The notes beneath the pieces were generated by a model that ran no database searches, was not told the DNA's origin, and was given only the letters and a program-made list of their open reading frames with translations. The position numbers and the translations under genes were made by a program. From Neurospora intermedia (lineage: Eukaryota > Ascomycota > Sordariomycetes > Sordariales > Sordariaceae), in assembly GCA_037102815.1 (NCBI GenBank), contig BTPP01000002.1:6037464-6101463 (forward strand): a DNA stretch of 64,000 nucleotides, given 5' to 3'. This document shows, piece by piece, positions 33,434-45,751 of the stretch. Each line of letters begins with the position of its first letter. The stretch's first letter is position 1.

Positions 33434-34950
33434 ATGGAACCCAGCATGGACCACCCTCACGGCCATCCACCCCCTCAACATGGGCACTATGAAAGGACAA
33501 CCGCCGAATTCTTCAACCACGCCTCGGCCCGGCGCATCGACACACAATGCGTCATCGCCACCACCCTCAAAAGGCAATATCCCAACCTCGAACTAACCAT
33601 CGCACCCATCTACTCGGTCAACCTTCTCGGCTTCGCTGCGGCCGGCCACGCCACCATCACCCCGCTCACCGAAGACCTCTGCTCCTCCGCCAACAAATAC
33701 CCCACCAGCCTGTCCACAACATCCTACGTCCCGCCCGCCCGACGCATCGACAACTCCCCCGGCTTTTTGGTCAAAGACATTATCTTTGCCAAGTACCTCC
33801 TCAAATGGCAATCCAAGGAATTCATTCTGTACATTGTCGACGGGCGCGACGGCGCCTCGGCCTACCCGCACCTGAAGAACAACTATATCCTGGCCCCGTC
33901 GACGCACCTCTCCGAGTCCCTGTTGTTGGCTGCCGGGAAATGGTCCGACTCGCTGCTGAATGAGATTTGGGTATATGATCACGGACGGTGGGAGAAGAGT
34001 CGGGAGCTGTGGGAGAGTATCCAGGGTGCCAGCTGGGAGAATGTGATTTTGGATGGAGACATGAAGGAGGCCCTTATCCAGGATCACTTGAATTTCTTTG
34101 AGAGCAAGGAGACGTACAAAAAGTTGAAGGTGCCATGGAAGAGGGGAGTCATTTACTGGGGCCCGCCGGGGAACGGAAAGACGATCAGTATCAAGGCCAT
34201 GATGAAGACGTTGTTGGATCGGGAGGATAGCGTGCCGAGCTTGTACGTGAGGAGTTTGGTTTCGGTGAGTGCCCTTTATCCATCCGTTGACCCAGAGCAT
34301 GAAATGGGAAGTGCTAACAGACGTAGTACGCCGGTCCTGAATACGCCCTCTCGCAAATCTTCCAAAAAGCCCGCCAGTTCGCCCCCTGCTACCTCATCTT
34401 TGAAGACCTCGACTCCCTCGTCACCGACAACGTGCGCTCCTACTTTCTCAACGAAGTCGACGGCCTCAAATCCAACGACGGCATCTTCATGATTGGATCC
34501 ACCAACCACCTGGAACGGCTCGATCCCGGCATCTCCAAGCGTCCTTCGCGGTTCGATCGCAAGTACCTCTTTCCCAACCCAGACCTCAAGCAGAGAGTCG
34601 CGTACTGCAAGTTCTGGCAGAACAAGCTAAAGGGAAACGAGACGATTGAGTTTCCGGATGTCTTGACCCAGAAGATTGCCGAGATCACGGATGACTTTAG
34701 CTTTGCGTACATCCAGGAAGCCTTTGTGGCGAGTTTGCTGACTATTGCGAGGGATTCCAAGGAGAAGGAGGAGATTTTGGCAAGGAGTGGGATCGAGGAT
34801 GATTGGGAGAGGTTGACACTGGGAGATTCGGATGGCAGTGATGATGGAGGTGACGGTGGAGATGATGAGGATCTCGACAAGTATGTGCTTTGGGTGGAGA
34901 TCAAGAAGCAGGTTGCGATTCTGAGGGAGGGGATTGAGCATGAGGATTGA
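33434..34950 (+). CDS. BCS1-like AAA ATPase
   Basis: Exons 33434-34264 and 34327-34950; 62-bp intron (GTGAGT, GCTAAC, GTAG), phase 0; 484 residues. Walker A is GPPGNGKT at 243-250; Walker B is YLIFEDLD; sensor and arginine-finger region is STNHLERLDPGISKRPSRFDRKY. This is the AAA core of the BCS1 group. The N-terminal 200 residues are related to the BCS1-specific domain region but have no clear membrane span or mitochondrial presequence. The C-terminus is acidic (Asp/Gly/Asp run) then a helix. True Bcs1 inserts the Rieske protein in complex III; this divergent copy probably belongs to the expanded fungal BCS1-like set with unknown clients. Confidence 0.88.
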
Positions 34951-35082
34951 TGCTCGTATTAGCGATGCATTCACGTCTACTGAAAGGGTGGAATTGAAGA
35001 GTACGGGTTTTCGAAAAGTCCAGCGGGCGAACTATGTGATTAAGCACAGCTAAAGCATACCTCTACTGCTATTACCAAGCAA

Positions 35083-37157
35083 TTACACTGACTTTTCATC
35101 ATTGATCATGTCCCCAGGCCGACCCCAATCATCCAGCAACCTCTGAAGCTCTTCGGAGGTTATCTCCATATCATTGTATTCGAAGTCAAGGCCCAGAAGC
35201 GAATCGACAAACTCGTCAGCGTTAACTACCAAGTCCGGTACCGGAGGTGGCGTGAGAGTGTCAAGAGACTCCGACGCTGATGGTGTCGTACCCGATCCAC
35301 TGCCGCTCGCCCTTGGTTTGCCGGGGGAGGAATCCACTTCTGTAGTAGGTTGCGGTCGCGGGTCGTGTCCAGATGCTGGTGACTGTCGGTATACATCAAG
35401 TAACCTCAACTGCAGGCTTGATATGATTTCAACCAGCCGCGCCGTTAAGCGCTCTCTGTTCTGGAAATCCTGGTCAGGCAAGCCTTCAAGCTCCCTTCGG
35501 ACAATCGGAGGCATTTCTCTCCGAATGAACCTCGCATAATCCTCCAATTCGCTGCCGTCTGATTCCTCATAATCTGTGAATTGAGAACTATTAACGGTCT
35601 GGGCACCTTATTGTAGTCAAACACACGAGCAGCGAAGGCTTACAGGGCGACGGAATCGAGTCTTTATCGTCATCCGGAAACAAGATCATGTACATGTGAC
35701 GCCATTTCTCCTCGTCCGTCATGTCACCATGCGTCTTTTTGCGACTGAGCAGTTTCTCCTTTTGTTCCGGAGTAACACCATCAACTATACTCAAGTTTGG
35801 TTGCTTTTCGCAGGATGGATCTATTTGGAGATGGGCAACGAGCGACTTGTTGTTCTTGTGGGTGCTCCAACAGCGGGGGCACTGGATGAGTTCGTGACGT
35901 CGGTATAAATGACTCCTAATGCAACGTTAGCCCACAATCCGGTAGAAGACGTCGCATAACTGTGGGGATGGCATACTTGACCCGGTGAATCTCATCCCAG
36001 CCCGGTCCTGGACAAGATGTCCACTTGGAATACTTGCGCGCATTCCTCTTGAAAAAGGGGCAAGCAAACTTCCGGCCATCGTCTACTTTTTGTCTCTTCC
36101 GTCTGCCATCGTGGTCACCGTTATCCTCGGCCGCATGCTTTCGTATTCCATTGCTTTGGTTGGTATCATTCAACCGGCGTCCGATTTCACTCCTCATAGT
36201 GTTGATAGCAAGGTGCATGTTGGGAGGAGGAGTTGGGTCGTGCAAAATGCCATTGACATTGGTTGCAGGTTCGGGTCCATCATCGAGCTCAAGCACTGAA
36301 GGATACCATGGTACAGAGATATGATTCGTTAGAAACCCACCAAGCAAGTTTTTTGATAAGCGGACGTCTTCGCTGTCTCTAGAGGTAAACGGTACAGGGA
36401 GTTCCATGTCTAATGCGGTCCATGGATCTGGCAAGCACTCGCCCGAACGCCCTTCCTTGAAAGGTTCCCCTGAAGAACCTGCGCTATACGACACATCAAC
36501 ACCGGAATCTCTTGACCCACTAGTGATACTCCTCTGAGGAAGAATCAAATCGGGGGGGAAGTTGACACCCTGATGCAGAATCAAAGGGGGGGAAGTGACA
36601 TCGTGAATATCGAACATGAAGGGGTCGTTCTTCAGGGTAATATCGTCGAACAGCGTGAGCTGCTGGAGGCAGAGCGATTCGGCGTTCTCAAAAGATTCTG
36701 GTCCAGGAAGTCCCGTATTTAGAGCTGGTATGTTGTCGCATCGTGTGGATTTGGGCAAAGATGGCCTTGGCAGAGACCGGGACGACGTCTGGTGAAAAGG
36801 CTCAGTTGATGCTCGAACAGCATTGCCTTTAGATATCCAATCCAAGTATTGGCAAAAGTGTTGCATGATGCGATCGACGGTTCTTTGCCGGCGCATGGCC
36901 ATGATTTCCGTACCGGTCAGAGATGTCGATGATTCAATGTCCGAAACCACTCCACTGGTCACACTTGAGCCAGAAGTGGTCGTATAAGTGGTCTCGGGAG
37001 TAGCGTTAGTGACAGCCTGGGATGGCGACGGGCTCTCGTCTTCATGGCTGAGGGACACTGGAGTTTCCGCCGTGTTGCAAGAAGGGTTTGTGTCGACAAT
37101 TCCGGAAGAGGGCCTTGTACCTTCGTCCATAACGGTCAGTGTGTTGGGGGAGGACAT
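35083..37157 (-). CDS. Fungal C2H2-like zinc-finger regulator
   Basis: Exons 35977-37157, 35644-35915 and 35083-35573; introns of 61 and 70 bp (GTATGC...TTAG, GTAAGC...ACAG); 647 residues. The N-terminal 370 residues are Ser/Thr/Pro-rich and disordered. Residues about 374-470 form a family I recognise in filamentous fungi: CPFFKRNARKYSKWTSCPGPGW, then HRVKSHLYRRH, QCPRCW and a final Cys, followed by EEKWRHMYMILFPDDD and PSPYYEE. These give a pair of unusual Cys/His fingers. Splicing at 35976 joins the finger halves, which supports the model. The C-terminus is acidic with hydrophobic residues, like an activation domain. DNA-binding targets are unknown. Confidence 0.85.
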
Positions 37158-38048
37158 GTTGACGCCTGGAGATCGAGTAAGCGTGTCTGGCGTAGTGGTG
37201 AGGGTTTGTAGACAAAAAGGCAGAAGATGATGCGCTGCGGTCAGGCAGAGAAGTGAAATCCGGAGGCTACGGCACTGAACAAAAGGTCCTCATGATGTTG
37301 GTCGGATAGATCAATGCGCAGGTGACGCTACCGACCTATCTGTGTAGCAAGCCAGACGGGTTTGCCCAACTGCGCAAAACTATTCCATATTCTGCCCATA
37401 CAGACTCGACAACCAATAGGTTCTGGCGGAGTGTTACAGTCCAATGTTGATTCGTTGAGTGGTGAGTGCGGTTATTGTGACAGGGGTTTGCAAAGCATCA
37501 CAGAAAAATGAACGAGACAACCACATTGAAGGAGAGAAATACTGGAGAGATTGACTGAAGACTAGAAAATGCATATAGTTGATACCAATCTTATGCATAG
37601 AATTTGAATAATGTCCTGAACTAAACAACTCAGGGTAAATATGTACCTTTCACTGGTCTCTTCAGCTTCCACTGCGCATCGGATTGGACGTCGTAAATGA
37701 TTGACTTCCCAAAGTCGAGAGCCAATAGTGGTGAGCGGACTTCGTGATCATTTTAATGAACCAATCAACAGCTGCCTCCGGTCTGTTTGAATGGGTGTCA
37801 AGCTGTGGGAACGCGTGTCCTGAAATAATTGATGTATTATAATGCGAAGGACGAGGCCAATACCAAGGATTGGGACACGAGATACGCCCAACGGAATCAC
37901 GGGGGAAAAAACAGAAGAAAAAGAAATAAGGAAAGAGAAGGAAAAGAAAAAAAAACACTTACTAAAAGTCAAACGTCCCGCGCCATCCCACTTCGTCCTT
38001 TGACGGCAACAGTTTCTGGTATTCGCGTTGATGGGTCTTGCTTGCTTG
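37158..38048. promoter_or_regulatory. Upstream region of the zinc-finger gene
   Basis: 891 bp between two minus-strand genes. It should be the zinc-finger promoter and leader. A long purine run (about 37910-37955) stands out. No gene seen. Confidence 0.4.
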
Positions 38049-38873
38049 TCAGTTGCCACGAGCTTGACACCCTAGAATGGCCTTTGTCGACGTAATGTAT
38101 CCATAGCTGTGGTCCCAGTCGTCCCTAAATATCTTTGGCATGAAGAAGACCTCGTCTCGATGACCCGTCTCAATTCGATAGACACGGTCCGCTTTTCTCT
38201 CTTTGGCGGGCAGCCGTGCATGATAGCTGTCCCAGCCGACTCTCCCGAACTCTGGACTGCCGCCATGTGTAGCATGTGGGAACAGAAACCGAAATCCACG
38301 AGCAACCGTAGACACAGTCAACATGACCCAGTCAGGATGGTTTGGCCTTGCCCCGGTGATGCCGTGGCCGCGGTCGATTACCCACGCGGGGTAGTAGAGC
38401 AGGAGCGCAAGATCACGGGCGCAGCCGTAGTCGGGATCAATGTAAATGCCACCATAGTGACGCATCAGAAAGCAGCGGAAAGTATTGGCTCGTTGGACAG
38501 GACATGTCTAGCTGTCGTAGGTATCAAGTAACCATTCGTAGTGTGTCTTGATAAGCCGGCGGGAGGCGTCGCTGGTCCATAGCTTGTACTCGAAGTCGGG
38601 GTTTGCACTTGTGCAGGTCTGGCGTACGTGGCCCCAGTCGGTGGATATGGTCTCGTTGCTGGGGTTGCGCCAGTTGTGGTAGACTTGGTGGATGATCTTG
38701 GGGATATACTGGTCTTTGCTTCGGCTTGCATTGTTGGGAGGATCGGCGGCTCGTGTTAGGGATGAACTGGCAAAGTGCGCGATGTGGATCATGGCTCGAG
38801 TATTGGGTATGTTTGGAAGGATGACAGCCGGCAGGGCGGCAAGGCCGAGAAACCGGGCGGTTATGGTGGGCAT
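38049..38873 (-). pseudogene. GT32 glycosyltransferase (OCH1/SUR1-like) with in-frame stop
   Basis: From the ATG at 38873 the frame gives a hydrophobic N-terminal anchor, IPKIIHQVYHNW, NPDFEYKLWTSD and YEWLLDTYDS, and then meets TAG at 38508-38510. The same frame continues after it with FLMRHYGGIYIDPDYGCARDL, the GT32 donor-site region, and LLYYPAWV...GARPNHP. The stop sits where related proteins have a coding residue, and no GT-AG intron can remove it. DPD replaces the usual DLD-type motif, a few residues seem missing around GHG...GARPNHP, and the C-terminus diverges. Intact relatives transfer mannose in the Golgi. Either a recent pseudogene or a sequence error. Confidence 0.7.
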
Positions 38874-39271
38874 GCTGGGTAAGCGATTGTGTAGATCCGA
38901 CACGTCAGTATGGGAGTGCCAAACGCCGTTTTGATAAGAGGTGGAAAGGGTGCAAGACGGAACCTGTGACTTTTTGCTTAGCTCTTGCAAAGTGATTTGA
39001 ATCAAGAGTATGCCAATGGAGGAAGGTCGGGGTTTCAAAGGGAGGAAAACCAACTCAACCAGGCAATGGGATGACAGAAGACAGGCCTCTGTTCAACCCC
39101 TCTTCCAGAATCAGACCATCAGCCGATGGCCGCAGCTGAATGGGATATCCACGAGCATGGTGTTGTCTCGGCAGAGTACATTTCGTCTGAGAACCGTGCA
39201 TTGGGCAACAGAGCTTCAGCCTGGGAGACTGTGATGGATGATGTCATACCTGTAGCAGGCGGGGGGTCAAT
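38874..39271. other. Flank between the GT32 gene and the TIR element
   Basis: 398 bp of normal composition. It should contain the promoter of the GT32 gene. The frame of the GT32 gene also stays open upstream to 39053, but the ATG at 38873 is preferred because it precedes the anchor. Confidence 0.35.
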
Positions 39272-39381
39272 AGGTACATGTTGGAGAGGGGTCCAGGTTC
39301 CTGTCAGATCTCCAACTCTGCTCCACAGAGTTGGCGACAAAACCACCGGACACGACAAAACCCGACCGGACAGCAAAAATG
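39272..39381 (+). repeat. Left terminal inverted repeat (110 bp)
   Basis: Starts AGGTACATGTTGGAGAGG and ends CAGCAAAAATG. It matches the reverse complement of 43132-43242 with one single-base indel in a G run. It contains a perfect 9-bp-arm hairpin CCAACTCTG/CAGAGTTGG and two tandem copies of a CGACAAAACC...CCGGACA unit. Confidence 0.95.
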
Positions 39382-40285
39382 ACCCACTTCCAATAGGTAT
39401 TTAATATAAGAATTAATTATACAACCACCACTTGGCTAAAACGTATAAAAACTTCAGAATAGGTTAATAAGTGGTTATTTAACCTTCGTATATTTTTGAT
39501 TTCTTAAAATAATTACTTTTGAGAGCTTAATTAAATTTCTTATAAAGAGGTAAAAAGTAGTAGTTTTTAAGAAAAATTATATATAATTCTAATATATGTA
39601 CATTCTTATAGGAATAAGTTTTTATTATATTTATAAAGTATACTAACTTCCAGACTATAAATAGTACTAATATTAGTATATTTAATAATCTTCAACGAAC
39701 TTTCAAAATTTTAAATTATTTATATTATAATATTAATTAGTAAAATTATATTGATATAATACCCAAGGATAGTATAAAAGGTAGGTACTAATATATATTA
39801 ATATATTTTAATTAGTTAATAGGAGAGATATATATAATGTATATAATATATTGTAAAACGAAATATTATTCTCAAAATTAGATTTTTAAATAAAGTAAAA
39901 TAATTTAAAATAGATTAAAGATAGATTATTATTTATTATATTACTATAGTAACCTAACTTACTTATTATATAGATAATATAACTAATTGCTATTATAGTA
40001 GTTAGATTTATAATCCTCCGAAATAGTAGCTTTTTACTTTATTTATTAATTTTTCATTAATAAACTCTATTATTAATAATATATTATTACTTTTTATACT
40101 TTATATAGATATATATTTATATTTACTATTATACAATAATTTGAAAATTATCTTGTAGAAGATAATAAGCAACGCAATTTACTTTAAATTAAGATAAAAG
40201 TTAAAAATAAAATATAAAAAACATTATATAAATAGAATATATTTAAACTAAATTCTATTTAATAAATATATATCTATAGTAACGG

Positions 40286-40622
40286 GGAAAATATTATATT
40301 TAACTAGGTTTCATTTACCCTATACTATAATACTAAGTACTATTATTATTTAAAAAAGAAATAAAAAAGAATATTATTTTAAGAAGGAAAGAAATAAATA
40401 TTATTTTTGATTAGATTCTACCTACCCTTTATTAGAATATTTACTACTATTACTACCTTAAAGAAAAAGAGAAATACTACCTTTAACCGGATTCTACCTA
40501 CTTTATACTAAAATACTTATTATTACTACTATTTTAAAATAAAGAAGAAATACTACCTTTAATTAGATTTTACCTACCCTATACTGGAATACTTACTACT
40601 ATTACTACTTTAAATAAAAGAA
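40286..40622 (+). repeat. AT-rich minisatellite, 76-80 bp period
   Basis: Four copies start at about 40286, 40391, 40471 and 40547 with GAAATA(C/A)TA at the unit head and TACCTACYYTATA in the middle; the last two intervals are exactly 76 bp. The repeat sits inside the RIP-mutated interior. Confidence 0.75.
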
Positions 40623-43131
40623 GAAATACCTATAATATTATAAAGTAAATTAAAGTATTTAATAAGTATTCTCTAGAATTTTCAAACTTTATATAAGATT
40701 AAGTTAGTAAATTAATTCTATAATTAAATTAAATTTGAATTTAATTATATATATATATTCATTTCCACTAAATATTAAATGATTTTAGGGAACTTATTAA
40801 AATTATTTAATTCTTACTTATAAGGTTACTTCTAACATTCTTCTTTTTAAAATATTATACTTCTTACTTAAAATACTAAATATAAACCTTATTATAAGAA
40901 TTCTAAACTTTCGTATTAGTTTATAACTTAGGAAGACTTTTAAATATTTAATTAAATTCTTTACTTATCAAGGATTTTAATAATATTTTATTATATTCCA
41001 TATAATATAAAATAATAATAATATTTATTTTTAATATTCAAGTATATAGGGAATTAAATAGTCAAAAGTTTAAATGATGAATTAAAATTTATATTTACTT
41101 TATATAATTCAATTCTATAATTATCATTCTACTTTAACTTTTTCTAAAATAATTTAAAAATTCTTTTGATATTTATTAAAGTACAAAATATATATATTGA
41201 TTTGGATTTGCATTATATATATATAATTAATTGATTTGAGTTTACTTGAATGATAATTAGAAATATATCTATATATATATATATATTTACTACTTATATA
41301 GTAAATCCCATATTAATATAAAATAAAATAGAATTACAATTTCATTATATTTATAATATAATATATAATATATAAATATAGAAAACAGCTTTAACTAATA
41401 ATTATAAATATAATATATTAGGAAAAAGTATTATAAGAAGGAGGAAGGCTTTTAGCTAATTGTTTATACGTAGTAAATATACTATATAACGAATTAAAAT
41501 CAAAGTACAAGCTATAGATTAGTTAGAATATAGTAATTTAAATATTTAAATTATATATAGTGAGAAAGCTTTTATAATAATTTAATCAATTTAGGCTGTT
41601 ATACTTAATATAAATTATAATATAGTAAGGTAGAGTAATATATGGATTCTTCTACTATATATATAATATACTATATTAAAGTATTATTATAATATATAAT
41701 TAGTTCTACTTTTTATAAATAAAATAGATAAAAGTTAAATAATTATATATCCTATTTTGAACGTATGGAATTAAAAGGTATTATACTACTATGACTTATA
41801 TTATCTTAATATATATATATATAAGTCCATAAACTAATCTATTACTTAGAGTTCAATTTATATATTATTATACAAATTAGTTTGAAATTTCAATAAGTAA
41901 TATTATAAAGAGAATAAATATAATTAAGGAGTTAGAGTTATATAAAATTAATTATTTTAAAGTTAGTTAGAGGAATTTAATATTTATTAGTAAAGACTAA
42001 AAGTATTAAATTAAATTCTTATTATAATACTTTAATTAATAATAAGTATTTATACCCAATATATTAAAAGACTCTACTCTTTTATATAAGTATTTAATTA
42101 AGTTAAATCTAATATTCTTGAATATTATTAGATTCTTTTCCTTATTAATTGAATAGAAAAATATATATATATATATATAAATATAATCGAAATAATAGTT
42201 GAATTGTAAGTAAATTTACAATTTATAAACTATTATAATAAATATTTTAAAAAGGTTAAATTAGTAAAATATTACTATTATTATTATTACTATTCTTATT
42301 ATTATAATTATTATTAATATTATTATTACTATTCTTATTATTATTATTATTATTATCATTAGTATTACTACAACTATTATTATAATTATTATAATTATTT
42401 TTCATTTTATTATTAGAACTTTTAGATATATAATAAATAATTATTATTAATATAATAAACTATAATTACTTGAAATTTACTTTAAAGTTATCAAATTCTT
42501 AATACTATATTTAAAATTCTTACTATTAATATAAGGTATAATAAAAATATAAAAGTAAAGGTTATATCAATTTGAGGAAATTCATAGTTAAATAAATAAA
42601 AGATAAAATATTAAATTAGATAAATATATAATATACTTTTATTGAAGAATACTATTTAACCATTTATTATTTGAATAAAAGTATAAAAGAAAGTACTAGA
42701 GTAAGTTTATATATTGTTATTATTAATTTACGGTTAATATTCAATATTAGAATATAAATCTTATATATATTTATATTATCTTAAGAATATATTAGTAAAT
42801 TGGTTATTTTATAAATAGTTCCATATATTAGATTAGTATTTCAATTATACTAAGAAGTATAAGATTAAGGTACAACGGTAGTAATCGGACTTAGAATAAG
42901 GAAGTTATAGGGGTTTGAAGTTGGTAAAAAATAGTAAAATTTAGAAATAGAGATTGAATTTCTATAGCCTATAGAAATTCGGCTTTTATAGCTATACAAA
43001 TACAATAATATTGTCGAGATAGAGAAAGCAATAATAAAGAGAATGTAGCTTGAAAGAATTTTTTTGGCCTAGGAATGGTAGATGTGCAGCGTTGCAAAGT
43101 TGGAGGGTAGGGTTTTGCCCTTTTTGGGCTG

Positions 43132-43242
43132 CATTTTTGCTGTCCGGTCGGGTTTTGTCGTGTCCGGTGGTTTTGTCGCCAACTCTGTGGAGCAGAGTTG
43201 GAGATCTGACAGGAACCTGGACCCCCTCTCCAACATGTACCT
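43132..43242 (-). repeat. Right terminal inverted repeat (111 bp)
   Basis: Reverse complement of the left repeat, with five instead of four G in one run. Not RIP-mutated. Confidence 0.95.
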
Positions 43243-44676
43243 CTACCTATCAACTGCGGGGAGTTCCCCAAATTTGCGGGGGTGGATCGTCCGGCCGCTA
43301 GGTAACAGCCCCGCTACGGACCGCCCCCGTCGTGCATATGACACCTCAGCTAGTCCCTAACAGCCCCAGCCGGGCACTTCATCCCATCGCATCGCATCTT
43401 CCGCCTTCGACTCTTCCGCTTTTTCCTAGGGGCAGCCTTTTCCACAACCACGGCCCAACACGACAAATCTTCCCTACCTCTACTGACTCTTCAACCCATC
43501 TCGATTTTCAACCACAGTTGCCGGCGCCCAGAAGATTCCCCCGGATTCGTATCCAGCTACTGCACAGTACTTTCGCAGCTTGGCCGAGGCAGTGGCTGCA
43601 ACGGGGCCCCGCTTCCGAGGCCGAGCAGCCTGCAGTCAGCTTACCTGCCCCTGGGATTAAGACATCTGCAGTCAGCGACTGATATTGATTACAAGCTGAG
43701 CGGTGTGAGAATATGACATCGTCGTCGCTCCTTTGACAGAAATACCCTATCATCGTCTAGAAAGCTGATATAGCTAGAGGTAAGAAGAGGAAGTTTGCCA
43801 CAACTGTGCTGGATTATCAACACGTGCCCCTGGCACCAATGCAGGGACTTTGCATAAAATCGAAATCCCACATCCTCCTGCCCCTTTCGGTCATTAACTG
43901 AGTTAACAAGCCTCTTCGGTAACAGATATAGGTGAGCAAGGAAACTACACCGAGTGCCGATCTCGTCGGGCGGAGACTAAGCAGTCAATGAATGCCCTGA
44001 GCCATTGCAGATCGAGCCATAAGGCGGAGTTGGAGTTGCTCCGGGATAGTCACCGAAGGATTCTTACGGTGCCTCTGTAGGAAGACATCAGGCTGACATG
44101 CACATCTAGCTCCCTTGGCCCCTTAGCGAACGGAAGGGATAGGGCAAGTTAGATTGAAACACAAGACGGTGTGAACTGACCAACGGGTCGTACACCTGTG
44201 GCCGTTTTTGTTTCTCACCGACTTCCAAGGAGTAGCCAGACGCGGGCAGTTGCCACTTACTGTCTCAACCAGCCTTACAAGGAAGTACCCGTGGAACATT
44301 ACGTCGTGAACCTCATATTCGTTTGTTATGAATGCTCCACAAGCTAACCGACAGTGTGTCGTTTGATTTGTGAGCGGTTCGAATATACCTCCAGAGATCA
44401 AGGTTCTACCTGAAGTCGCAGTCGGGGGCAATGTATCGTATGATGATCGTCACACGCCGGCTTCAGTAAACAACGAAAGGTTGTACGCCTCACATGGGAC
44501 GTGAGAGGAAGGGAAGTAGAGGCCCTCAGGAGCAGAGCAAGGAATATATCTATATAAGAGGCCCCCAGATGGCGTCAATCGTCTCCTGTTTTGCATCATC
44601 AACTCACTCACACATCAGCACCTACACTACGAGACTCTACAAGACATCCCCAACGACAAACAACCACTCGCCCAGA
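43243..44676. other. Intergenic between the TIR element and the secreted-protein gene
   Basis: 1.4 kb of normal composition. Open frames at 43332-43682 and 44123-44431 (minus) have no domain and are not called. The last few hundred bases should be the promoter of the secreted-protein gene; a TATATAAGAG box-like sequence is at about 44548-44561. Confidence 0.4.
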
Positions 44677-45032
44677 ATGCAGTTCTTCACTACCATCCAG
44701 GCTCTTGCCCTGCTCGCCACCGGCGCCCTCGCCATGCCCAACAACCTTGGGGCTGCCGACCTCGACGCCCGTACCCTCGAGGCTCGTGTCAATTGCAACC
44801 AGATTCTCCCGGCTTGCAACGGCGGCCACGTCGTTGGACAGACCAACTGCCGCTGCAAAGGCCAGAAGGAGACATGCGACCTGTGGACCTGCCCTGGCGG
44901 ATCCCCCAATGTCGTAAGTCCTCAGACCCCCCCTATTTCTTTTTGCAATGCGAATGGAACACCCACTGATGGAATCTCTACTTTACACAGATGGTCTGTG
45001 GTCAGGCCGGTACCGGATGCGTCTGGGTCTAA
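44677..45032 (+). CDS. Small secreted protein with eight cysteines
   Basis: Exons 44677-44913 and 44991-45032; the 77-bp intron is GTAAGT...ACACAG, phase 0; 92 residues. Residues 1-19 are a signal peptide (MQFFTTIQALALLATGALA). The mature part holds eight cysteines: NCN, PACNGG, NCRC, ETC, WTCPGG, MVCG and GTGC. ACNGGHVVG, CDLWTCPGG and MVCGQAGTGCVWV form a pattern I know from small secreted proteins of filamentous ascomycetes. Four disulfides are likely. Possible roles are in the cell wall, in toxicity to competitors, or as an effector; nothing in the sequence chooses. The C-terminus is complete. Confidence 0.85.
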
Positions 45033-45751
45033 GGGATGAGCACTTGTCTCCTCAGGAATCCCTGGTGTCGCCAAGGGAATACTCGTATCTTCAACGCTCT
45101 TGCAAAGGGTACAATGTACAAGCGGCTAGGCGATGGACACCAGCATGATTCTGGATATCTGATGATGGAATTTCTCTTGTATACGACTATAGTCACTCTT
45201 TAAAAGCCAATGCAAAAGTCATTGCCTGGGCCCGGGCATTACCTGAATCGTTCTTGGTCGATGTGAGAACACCACAGACCGATCCGTCCCCCTAGGTGGT
45301 AACTTTGATCCTGAGTCAACTCCAGCCTTGATGCGATACGAACAAGCCAGATACCCGCTCAAGACTTTTATTGCAGTGTCAATTTCTCTGATGATTGGTG
45401 TTAATGTGTCCTTCTCTTCCTGCGAAACATCTTGTCTCTCAGCCAGGATCTGCATCAAGTCTCGAACTGCCAACAAGGACATCCGGAGACAGACAAACGC
45501 CAATCATATTCCCTATAGCTGGCTGCTACCCTATGCCCAAGCACAACAAGCGCCTTTACCCGCCGGGTATTTCTACCTCCCTTCCCAGCAGTCCAGGGAT
45601 AGCCGTGTACTGCCAAGCGAAACATCACTGTTACTTTGGTCAATGCAACGCTGTTCGTAACATGATGTGTGGCCACTTTGTCTTTTTGAACCTGTAGTCA
45701 TGAATGTTGCACAATCCCTAATTTCTCAGGGACAACTTCCACGCCCTAAGA
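45033..45751. other. Intergenic, weak minus-strand frame
   Basis: 719 bp. A 94-codon minus-strand frame (45219-45503) has an amphipathic, protein-like middle (DLMQILAERQDVSQEEKDTL) but no partner exon or family was recognised, so it is only a candidate. The right end holds the SET gene promoter. Confidence 0.3.

Larger units (their letters stand above)
39272..43242. mobile_element. TIR-bounded element with RIP-destroyed interior
   Basis: About 4 kb bounded by 110/111-bp inverted repeats that differ by one G. Almost all of 39400-43000 is A and T, with very few CpA, TpG or CpG, so no protein can be read. The short stretch 43000-43131 next to the right repeat is less mutated. The form is that of a DNA transposon or a large inverted-repeat element hit repeatedly by RIP and later decay. 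No convincing target duplication is visible at the outer ends, and the superfamily cannot be assigned. Confidence 0.75.

Noticed and set aside
38460-38530. A small intron to remove the TAG in the GT32 gene
   Set aside because: No GT donor with an AG acceptor around the stop keeps the conserved residues on both sides in frame.
43332-43682. A 116-codon frame beside the right inverted repeat
   Set aside because: Ser/Pro-rich with no domain or splice sites; likely chance.
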